Shown here: positions 24,810 to 31,446 of the stretch, one piece after another
How positions within the stretch are numbered: the first letter of the stretch is position 1
Layout of the letters: every line of letters starts with the position of its first letter
Assembly (NCBI GenBank): GCA_002687015.1
Contig: NYZB01000269.1
Location: forward strand, 1-41,076
Length of the DNA stretch: 41,076 nt
Origin: Deltaproteobacteria bacterium
GTDB taxonomy: Bacteria; Myxococcota_A; UBA9160; UBA6930
Direction of reading: 5' to 3'
Position numbers and translations under genes: made by a program
The notes under the pieces: generated by a model
What the model saw: only the letters and a program-made list of their open reading frames with translations
What the model was told of the DNA's origin: nothing
Database searches by the model: none

Positions 24810-26021
24810 GTGCGTGTGAACTCCGTGGTTGCGGGCGTCGCGATGACGCCCTTCGGCAAGCACTTCGACAAGAGCCTGAAGCAGCTCGGAGGCGAGCCGG
24901 TCCTGGCGGCCGTCAAGGACGCCGGAATCGAGCTCTCCGACATCGAGGCCGCCTACGTGGGCAACTGCGCCGCCGGCACGGTGACGGGCCAGGAGTCGAT
25001 TCGCGGCCAGGTGATCCTCAGCTCGGTGGGGCTGGGCAAGATTCCGATCGTGAACATCGAGAACGCCTGCGGGAGTGGCAGCACCGCTCTCAACCAGGCC
25101 TGCATGATGGTCTCCGCCGGCTACTACGACGTCGTGCTGGTTGTCGGGGTCGAGAAGCTCTACCACGAGAACAAGGCCGTCACCTACGCGGCCTTCTCGG
25201 GCGCCGTCGACATCGAAGAGCGGGACAAGATGATGGAGGAGATCACCGCCGGCCAGTCCGAAGGCTCCGGGACGAACCGCTCGATGTTCGCCGACTTCTA
25301 CGGCGTGATGGCCAGGGAGCACATGGAGAAGTACGGCTCCACTCCAGAGCACTTCGCGATGGTCTCCGCCAAGAACTCGTACCATGGCAGCCTGAATCCG
25401 AACGCCCAGTTCGCGAACGAGATGACGGTCGAGGAGGTCCTGGCGCAGCCGACGATCGTGGAGCCGCTGACCCGTCCCATGATCTGCCCCGTCGCAGACG
25501 GTGGCGCGGCGGCGATCATCGTGAGCGAGCGCAAGGCCCGCCAGCTCGGCATCGAGAACCCCGTTCGGGTGGTGTCGAGTGTCGTGCACTCCTTCTACGA
25601 CCATCCCGAGGACGCCGAAGAGAACGTCAGCAGCCTGTGCGTCGACGAGGGGTACTACGAAGCGGGGATCGGGCCCGAGGATCTGGACGTGGTCGAGCTG
25701 CACGACTCGTCGGCCGTGACGGAGATTCTCGTCTACGAGAGCCTGCATCTGTGCCCTCCCGGGGAGAGCGTCAAGCTGCTCGCGGACGGGGAGACGAAGC
25801 TCGGCGGGCGCATCCCCGTCAACACCTCCGGGGGGCTCCTCCGCAAGGGGCACCCCGTCGGGGCCACCGGCGTCGCGCAGATCCTGGAGCTCACTCGCCA
25901 GCTCCAGGGGCGCGCCGGCAAGCGGCAGGTCGAGGGAGCGCGGGTCGGACTCGCGCACAACGGCGGCGGCACCATCAAGGGCGAGGTCGCCGCCATGAAC
26001 ATCAACGTCTTGATGCGATGA
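24810..26021 (+). CDS. Thiolase / SCP-x family acetyl-CoA C-acyltransferase
   Basis: A 403-residue thiolase-fold enzyme with the main catalytic residues: nucleophile Cys87 in ENACGSGSTAL and His348 in RKGHPVGATG. The C-terminal Cys of classic thiolases (CxGGG) is replaced in AHNGGG, as is usual for the SCP-x type. It should cleave a 3-ketoacyl-CoA with CoA. The start is the GTG at 24810, decided by a perfect ribosome site AGGAGGT (24797-24803) six bases upstream. Unlike the two other thiolase-fold genes in the window it is not next to a DUF35 gene. A small intercistronic hairpin separates it from the following ligase gene. Confidence 0.9.
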   Translation: MRVNSVVAGVAMTPFGKHFDKSLKQLGGEPVLAAVKDAGIELSDIEAAYVGNCAAGTVTGQESIRGQVILSSVGLGKIPIVNIENACGSGSTALNQACMMVSAGYYDVVLVVGVEKLYHENKAVTYAAFSGAVDIEERDKMMEEITAGQSEGSGTNRSMFADFYGVMAREHMEKYGSTPEHFAMVSAKNSYHGSLNPNAQFANEMTVEEVLAQPTIVEPLTRPMICPVADGGAAAIIVSERKARQLGIENPVRVVSSVVHSFYDHPEDAEENVSSLCVDEGYYEAGIGPEDLDVVELHDSSAVTEILVYESLHLCPPGESVKLLADGETKLGGRIPVNTSGGLLRKGHPVGATGVAQILELTRQLQGRAGKRQVEGARVGLAHNGGGTIKGEVAAMNINVLMR

Positions 26022-26030
26022 AACGCCCAG

Positions 26031-26049
26031 GCGGAGCGCTTCGCTCCGC
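26031..26049 (+). promoter_or_regulatory. Intercistronic hairpin before the second ligase gene
   Basis: GCGGAGCGCTTCGCTCCGC forms a perfect 8-base-pair stem with a three-base loop, nine bases after the thiolase stop and 13 bases before the ligase ATG. No T-run follows, so it is not an intrinsic terminator. It may stabilise or process the mRNA between the two genes, or tune access to the CGGAGAAG ribosome site at 26051. Confidence 0.45.
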
Positions 26050-26062
26050 ACGGAGAAGATGA

Positions 26063-27682
26063 ATGCGGGATCGAAATCCGTTCATCCTGGCAGACCTCGT
26101 CCAGATCCGAGCCGACGAGAAGCCGGACCTAGACGTCCTGACCTTCGAGCACTGGAGCCTCGACGGCGGTGCAACGAAGGACGAGGTGCGCAGCTACGCG
26201 GATCTCCAGACCAACGCCAACCGGATCGCGGCGAGCCTGGTCGAGAGGGGGATGGAGCCGGGCGATCGCTTCGCGATCATGATGCGCAACCATCCGGAGT
26301 TCGCCGAGGCGATGATCGCGGCGTCGATCACCGGCTGCATCTTCGTTCCCATCGATCCCCGAACCCGGGGCGAGAAGCTGGCCTTCCTGCTGCGCAACTC
26401 GGGCTGCCGCGGCGTGTTCTGCGCGGACTACTGCGCAGCGGCGCTGCAAGAGGTTCGCGGGCAGACACCGGACCTCGAATGGCTGTTCGCGCTGGATTCC
26501 GGCGATGCGGCCGTGGAAGCGGCAGGGGATCCCGGAGCCCTGGCTTCGCTGAACGAGATCCTGTCCGCGCCGGCGGAGACCGTGAGGACCCGGGTGGAGG
26601 AGGTCACCCAGCCCCTCCAGATCATCTACACCTCGGGCACGACCGGGGATCCGAAGGGGATCGTGGGGGACCACATGCGCTTCGGTGGGACCGGCATGCT
26701 GGGCGCCATCTTCGGGTATCAGGACGACGAGCGCCCCTACACCGGCCTCTCCCTCACCCACAACAACGCCCAGGCCACGGCCCTGGCTCCGGCCCTGATG
26801 TCGGGCTATCGGGCGGTGTTCAGCCGGCGGTTCAGCAAGTCGAAGCTGTGGGAGGTCTGCCGCAGGTACGACTGCACCAGCTTCTCGCTGGTGGGCGGAA
26901 TGGCCACCGCGATCTACAGCGAGCCGCCCCGGGAGGACGACGCCGACAACCCGGTGCGCCTGGTCGTGAGCGGTGGCATGCCGGCCCCGATCTGGGAGGC
27001 CTTCGAGCGCCGCTTCGACGTCCAGATCTTCGAGTTCTACGGCGCGAGCGACGGCGGCGGCATGGCCTACAAGCCCCCGGGCGTCGGGCCGGTGGGCTCC
27101 TTCGGCAAGCCCATGAGCGGTCTCGACATGCGCATCCTCGACGAGGACGGCAAGGAGTGTCCCCCGGGTGTGGTCGGGGAGATCTGCTGTCGTCCCGAGG
27201 GTGCCGAAGAAGCGAGCGTCGAATACTTCGGGAACCCAGAGGCCTCGCGCAAGAAGATCCGGGGCGGTTGGAACCGCAGCGGAGACATGGGGCACCGGGA
27301 TGCGGAGGGCTGGCTCTACTTCGACTACCGGATCGGCGGTGGGATCCGCCACAACGGCGACTTCGTGAACCCCGGCTTCGTCGAGAAGGTGATCGCCGAG
27401 GATCGCCAGGTCTCGGACGTGTTCGTCTACGGGGTGCCCGCTGCGTCACAGGCCCCCGGCGAGAAGGACGTCGTCGCCGCGATCGTGCCGGAGGATCCCG
27501 CTGGCTTCGACCCGGGTGCGCTCTTCACCCACTGCCGCAAGGGCCTCGAGCCCAACTTCGTGCCCAGCTACCTGCAGCTCGTCGACGAGATCCCGAAGAC
27601 TGCATCCGAGAAGCCCCAGGAGCACCTGCTGCAGGGTCGTTTCGCGCCCGATGCACCCGGTGTCTGCGCCGAGGGATCCTGA
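26063..27682 (+). CDS. AMP-forming acyl-CoA ligase (CaiC-like) with divergent C-terminal motifs
   Basis: A 539-residue ANL-family ligase. The phosphate loop is intact (TSGTTGDPKG, 190-199). The later motifs are weaker: the YGxTE segment reads FYGASDGGG, the adenosine motif RSGDMGH is present, but the hinge is DYRIGGGIRHNGDFVNP and the usual PSGK lysine segment is TASEKPQ, with the lysine kept. The sequence resembles crotonobetaine/carnitine-CoA ligases and other CaiC-like enzymes that work with CaiB transferases. Start ATG 26063 follows CGGAGAAG. It probably activates an acid intermediate or the starting compound. Reduced second-half activity is possible given the divergent motifs. Confidence 0.82.
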   Translation: MRDRNPFILADLVQIRADEKPDLDVLTFEHWSLDGGATKDEVRSYADLQTNANRIAASLVERGMEPGDRFAIMMRNHPEFAEAMIAASITGCIFVPIDPRTRGEKLAFLLRNSGCRGVFCADYCAAALQEVRGQTPDLEWLFALDSGDAAVEAAGDPGALASLNEILSAPAETVRTRVEEVTQPLQIIYTSGTTGDPKGIVGDHMRFGGTGMLGAIFGYQDDERPYTGLSLTHNNAQATALAPALMSGYRAVFSRRFSKSKLWEVCRRYDCTSFSLVGGMATAIYSEPPREDDADNPVRLVVSGGMPAPIWEAFERRFDVQIFEFYGASDGGGMAYKPPGVGPVGSFGKPMSGLDMRILDEDGKECPPGVVGEICCRPEGAEEASVEYFGNPEASRKKIRGGWNRSGDMGHRDAEGWLYFDYRIGGGIRHNGDFVNPGFVEKVIAEDRQVSDVFVYGVPAASQAPGEKDVVAAIVPEDPAGFDPGALFTHCRKGLEPNFVPSYLQLVDEIPKTASEKPQEHLLQGRFAPDAPGVCAEGS

Positions 27683-27727
27683 AGAGGCCCGGGCGGGCCG
27701 CTGACTTTCACCATGAGGATTCGACCG

Positions 27728-28678
27728 ATGACCGATGTGAGAACGGAAACGGCGGCTCCGATCGCCGAAGCGCGCATGGAAGGGACGGTGGAGCTGGGTG
27801 ACGGCCGCTCGATCGGCGTGGCCGAGTACGGCGACCCGGATGGCGACGCCATCTTCTGGTTCCACGGCACGCCGGGCGGGCGCCGGCAGGTTCCGCCGCT
27901 GGCCCGCGAGCTCGCCGCCGAGCGCGGCGTGCGCCTGATCGGCGTCGAGCGTCCCGGGGTGGGCAGCTCCACCCCCCACCTCCACGACCGCGTGGCCGAT
28001 GGCGCCCGCGACATCGAGCACGTGGCCGACCGGCTCAATATCGGGCGCTTCGGCATCGTCGGTCTCTCGGGAGGCGGACCCTACGTGCTGGCCTGCGCGC
28101 ACGAGCTGCCGGAGCGGGTGGTCGCCGGGGCGGTGCTGGGCGGCGTCGCGCCTGTCTGCGGTGAGGAGGCCGCCTCCGGTGGGGCCGTGGCTCTCGCCGG
28201 GCGTTTCGGCCCTCTCCTCGAGATGCTCTACCAGCCGCTGGGACACTTCGTCTGGGCCACCGTCTTCGCCCTCCGGCCGCTGGCCTCCCAGGCCTTCGAC
28301 CTCTTCATCGGCACGATGCCCGAAGGTGATCAGGAGGTGATGAACCGCCCCGAGATGAAGGAGATGTTCATTGACGACATGCTCCGCGCCGGCCGTTCGC
28401 AGCTGCACGCGCCGATCTACGACGCGGTGCTCTTCGCGAGGCCGTGGGGCTTCTCGCTGCGGGACATCCGGGTCCCGATCCGCTTCTGGCACGGAGATTC
28501 CGACCACATCGTGCCGTTGGATCACGGCGAGCACCAGGCCAAGCTGGTTCCGGATTCCGATCTCAAGGTGAGGCCGCGCGAGGGGCACATGGGCAGCCTC
28601 GACGCCGCCGAGGAGATCCTCGACACGATCCTGGGCCTCTGGCCGGGTCGCGAGACGGGCCGGCCGGATCCGGCCTAG
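27728..28678 (+). CDS. Alpha/beta-fold hydrolase
   Basis: A 316-residue alpha/beta hydrolase with a complete triad: Ser114 in the nucleophile elbow GLSGGGPY, an Asp in HGDSDHIVP and the His in REGHMG near the C-terminus. The oxyanion motif FHGTPGG precedes the triad. I chose ATG 27728 because GAGGA lies eight bases upstream; an ATG at 27713 would add five residues without a ribosome site. A lid of about 100 residues with hydrophobic helices (FGPLLEMLYQPLGHF) separates Ser and Asp, suggesting a bulky, hydrophobic substrate. It could be an esterase, lactonase or C-C hydrolase in the pathway. Confidence 0.85.
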   Translation: MTDVRTETAAPIAEARMEGTVELGDGRSIGVAEYGDPDGDAIFWFHGTPGGRRQVPPLARELAAERGVRLIGVERPGVGSSTPHLHDRVADGARDIEHVADRLNIGRFGIVGLSGGGPYVLACAHELPERVVAGAVLGGVAPVCGEEAASGGAVALAGRFGPLLEMLYQPLGHFVWATVFALRPLASQAFDLFIGTMPEGDQEVMNRPEMKEMFIDDMLRAGRSQLHAPIYDAVLFARPWGFSLRDIRVPIRFWHGDSDHIVPLDHGEHQAKLVPDSDLKVRPREGHMGSLDAAEEILDTILGLWPGRETGRPDPA

Positions 28679-28685
28679 GGATCCC

Positions 28686-30149
28686 GTGAGTCGACGACGC
28701 GACATGGGGCGCGCCGCAGCCATCAAGCCGCTGCGGGAGGTCCAGGGATGGGAGGACGAGGCCGACGTCATCGTGGTCGGGCTCGGTGCCGCCGGGGCCT
28801 GCGCGGCGCTGGAAGCCACGAGCGCCGGCGCCGATACGCTGGTGCTCGAACGCGCCAGCGGCGGCGGGGGCACATCGGCCCTCTCCACGGGCCAGATCTA
28901 CCTGGGCGGCGGCACGCCGATCCAGGAGAAGTGCGGCTTCGAGGACTCGCCGGAGGAGATGTACAAGTACCTGATGGCGTCGTGCGGGCCCGGTGTCGAC
29001 GAGCCGAAGATCCGACTCTTCTGCGACCACTGCGTCGAGCACTTTCACTGGCTCGTGGCCCAGGGCGTCCCCTTCAAGGAGACCTACTACGGCGACGGGT
29101 CCTACACCCCCACCGACGACTGCCTGAGCTACTCGGGAAGCGAGCTGGCGCACCCCTACCGGGACGTCGCGAAGCCGGCGCCCCGGGGCCACACGGTGCA
29201 GCAGGAGACCATCGAGGCCGGGGCCATGCTGATGCGGCGATTGCTCGAGTCGGTGGACGGCTGCGGCGCCCGAATCCAGGTGGACACCCTGTGCGAGACC
29301 CTGGTGGTGGACGAGCAACGCCGGGTCGTCGGTGTGGTGGCCCGCGTGGACGGCAGCACACGCCACCTCCGCGCTCGCGGTGGCGTGATCCTCACCGCCG
29401 GGGGCTTCATCAACAACACCGAGATGGTCGAGCGCTACGCGCCGATGCTTCGCAAGTGCAAGATGCGCCTTGCCTGCGACGGCGACGACGGGCGGGGCAT
29501 CCGTATGGGCATGGGTGCCGGAGGGGAAGCCGTCCGCATGGAGACGGCCAGCATCGTGCTGCCCTTCACGGTCCCCAAGACCCTGATCCAGGGCGTGATG
29601 GTGAACCGCCAGGGTCAGCGCTTCATCAACGAAGATGCCTACCAGACGGTGGTCGGCGAGGCCGCCCTGCACGGTCAGGACGGGCAGGTCTACCTGATCG
29701 TCGACGACGCCATCTACGAGCAGCCCTTTCCACCGACGGAGATTGCCGCCGTGGGCGAGACCTTCGAGGAGCTCGAGCGGGAGCTGGGCTTCGCCGAGGG
29801 GAGCCTCCAGAGCACTCTCGAGCTCTACAATCGCAATGCCGAGCGGGGGGAGGACCCCGTCTTCCACAAGGCCTCTCCCTTCCTGGTTCCCCTGGTCCGC
29901 CCGCCCTTCGCGGCGCTGGACTACACGACCGATACGGCGATCTGGGCCGTCTTCACGATGGGGGGCCTGCGGACCGCGCCCGACGGAGCCGTCCTCACCC
30001 CGGACGGTGACGTGATCCCCGGGCTCTTTGCTGCGGGTCGGACCACGTCGGGCCTGGCGGCGCAGGGCTACAGCAGCGGGCTGTCCCTGGCCGACGGCAC
30101 CTTCTTCGGTCGCCGGGCCGGTCGCGCGGCGGCAGCGCCGGTCGTGTGA
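28686..30149 (+). CDS. FAD-dependent dehydrogenase, fumarate reductase/KstD-like
   Basis: A 487-residue flavoprotein of the fumarate reductase/3-ketosteroid dehydrogenase superfamily. The dinucleotide fold is at the start (VIVVGLGAAGACAALEA, 28-44), followed by the SALSTGQIYLGGGTP segment and a C-terminal FAD segment (LFAAGRTTSGLAAQGYSS). The layout and length are like 3-ketosteroid delta-1 and related 4-ene dehydrogenases, which desaturate a ring next to a ketone. It starts at GTG 28686, seven bases after the hydrolase stop, and is the last gene of the long plus-strand run, 13 bases before palindromic element copy 2. The ring substrate is inferred, not shown. Confidence 0.82.
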   Translation: MSRRRDMGRAAAIKPLREVQGWEDEADVIVVGLGAAGACAALEATSAGADTLVLERASGGGGTSALSTGQIYLGGGTPIQEKCGFEDSPEEMYKYLMASCGPGVDEPKIRLFCDHCVEHFHWLVAQGVPFKETYYGDGSYTPTDDCLSYSGSELAHPYRDVAKPAPRGHTVQQETIEAGAMLMRRLLESVDGCGARIQVDTLCETLVVDEQRRVVGVVARVDGSTRHLRARGGVILTAGGFINNTEMVERYAPMLRKCKMRLACDGDDGRGIRMGMGAGGEAVRMETASIVLPFTVPKTLIQGVMVNRQGQRFINEDAYQTVVGEAALHGQDGQVYLIVDDAIYEQPFPPTEIAAVGETFEELERELGFAEGSLQSTLELYNRNAERGEDPVFHKASPFLVPLVRPPFAALDYTTDTAIWAVFTMGGLRTAPDGAVLTPDGDVIPGLFAAGRTTSGLAAQGYSSGLSLADGTFFGRRAGRAAAAPVV

Positions 30150-30162
30150 TCGGCGGGAGCCT

Positions 30163-30247
30163 CTAGAGCCCGTCTCACAAATATCGAGCGCGCAACGGCC
30201 TTCCTCGGTGGGAGGGGCACGCAGGGCATTTGTGAGATGGGCTCTAG
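30163..30247 (-). repeat. 85-bp palindromic element, copy 2
   Basis: Same length as copy 1 (85 bases) and bounded by CTAG on both sides. In reverse-complement orientation it aligns without gaps to copy 1, with 67 identical positions; the shared core includes CCGAGGAAGGCCG. The arms (CTAGAGCCCGTCTCACAAAT and ATTTGTGAGATGGGCTCTAG) still pair although both sides differ from copy 1 at the same stem position, a paired C/G swap that keeps the stem. It lies 13 bases after the KstD-like stop, and its last CTAG supplies the TAG stop of the convergent nnrS-like gene (30246-30244). Confidence 0.8.
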
Positions 30248-31446
30248 CCCGAGCGGCCGTCCACGCGCGGTGCGACGAGGATCGGCAGGTAGACCCAGGT
30301 GAAGATGGCGTAGCCCCCGGCCCAGGCCGCGCCGCTGGCCAGGAGCAGCTCGCGGTAGAAGCCAGCCGCAAAGGAGGCGGCGAAGACCCGCACCAACGCG
30401 CCCACCACCACGAGGCCGTAGGCCCAGGTGAGGATGGGCCGCAGCACGAGCGGACGCCCCGTGTGCCCTAGGCTGGCACGGCTCATGACGGCGAGCACCA
30501 TCGTGCCGATGGTGCCCGCCGTGAAGGCGTGGAAGGCGGCGGTCGCGGGGAGCAGGCCCGTGAGGTCGGCGATTCCCTTGCAGAGCAGCGCGAGGACCAG
30601 GAAGGCGTGGCCCGCGTGCAGGATCCAGACGATGGGATCGCGCAGGATCTGGAGGGTCCGCCAGCCGCGCATCCGCAGCGCGAACAGGATGGCCGAGAGC
30701 AGGGCGCTCGCTCCCTGGAAGCGCGCATCCACCCCGAGCACCGAGGCGGCGAGTGCGACGAAGAGCGAGCCCTTCGCGGCCCATTCGACGACCTGAGGCG
30801 GCCGGATCTCCGACGGCTCCCCCCGACGCCGGAGCGTGTTGCTCGTGAACTCCGGAACGATGCGCCCTGCCAGGATGGCGACGATGCCGACCAACCCGTA
30901 GGTGCCCAGATGCAGGCCCCGCTGCATCTGGTCCTGCATCCAGCCAAGCACGCTGAGGTGGCAGAGCAGGTTTCCGATCCACATCGCGGTGAGAAGCAGG
31001 GGGAAGACGAGGTTCTTGGTCTTGCCGCCGCGCATCATGGGCAGGGTCACCGTGGCGACGAGCACCGGCAGGTAGGACAGGTCGATGAGGGCGAGGGCGG
31101 CGGGAGTCGGCCCCACCAGGAATGCGAGACGCCCGGAGACCCAGAGCAGGAAGAGCAGCCCCACCCGTGCCCCGGAGAGAGGGCTGGAGCCCGTCCATTG
31201 GGGCACGGCCGTCAGCAGGAAGCCCGAGATGGCCGCGGTGCCGAAGCCGAAGACCATCTCGTGTCCGTGCCACCAGATCGACGGCCAGGCGGTTGGCAGG
31301 GGCAGCCGCCCCCAGAGAAACCCCACCCACCAGCCAACGCCCAGGGCCGCGTAGAGGCCAGCGCCCAGGAAGAAGGGCCGCAGGCCCGCCTCCAGGAGGA
31401 CGAACCCGCCGCGGGCGACGGGCTCGGCTGTCGTTTCGCGTTTCAG
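30244..31446 (-). CDS. nnrS: NnrS-family integral membrane protein
   Basis: A 400-residue, mostly hydrophobic protein with about twelve membrane helices. The NnrS hallmark WWHGHEMVFGFGTAAISGFLLTAVPQWTG region is present near residues 45-73, with the conserved His residues thought to bind haem or copper. NnrS proteins are linked to nitric oxide stress and denitrification but occur widely without those pathways. No ATG, GTG or TTG precedes the conserved part. The only sensible start is CTG at 31446, forming a CTGA overlap with the stop of the CaiB-fusion gene. The long open frame further upstream is a shadow of that gene. Its stop codon lies in palindromic element copy 2. Last gene of the minus-strand operon. 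Confidence 0.82.
   Translation of the reverse strand: MKRETTAEPVARGGFVLLEAGLRPFFLGAGLYAALGVGWWVGFLWGRLPLPTAWPSIWWHGHEMVFGFGTAAISGFLLTAVPQWTGSSPLSGARVGLLFLLWVSGRLAFLVGPTPAALALIDLSYLPVLVATVTLPMMRGGKTKNLVFPLLLTAMWIGNLLCHLSVLGWMQDQMQRGLHLGTYGLVGIVAILAGRIVPEFTSNTLRRRGEPSEIRPPQVVEWAAKGSLFVALAASVLGVDARFQGASALLSAILFALRMRGWRTLQILRDPIVWILHAGHAFLVLALLCKGIADLTGLLPATAAFHAFTAGTIGTMVLAVMSRASLGHTGRPLVLRPILTWAYGLVVVGALVRVFAASFAAGFYRELLLASGAAWAGGYAIFTWVYLPILVAPRVDGRSG

Noticed and set aside
26059-27801. Alternative 580-codon frame overlapping the second ligase gene, starting four bases earlier
   Set aside because: It is Arg/Gly/Ala-rich without motifs, whereas the frame from 26063 carries the ligase motifs.
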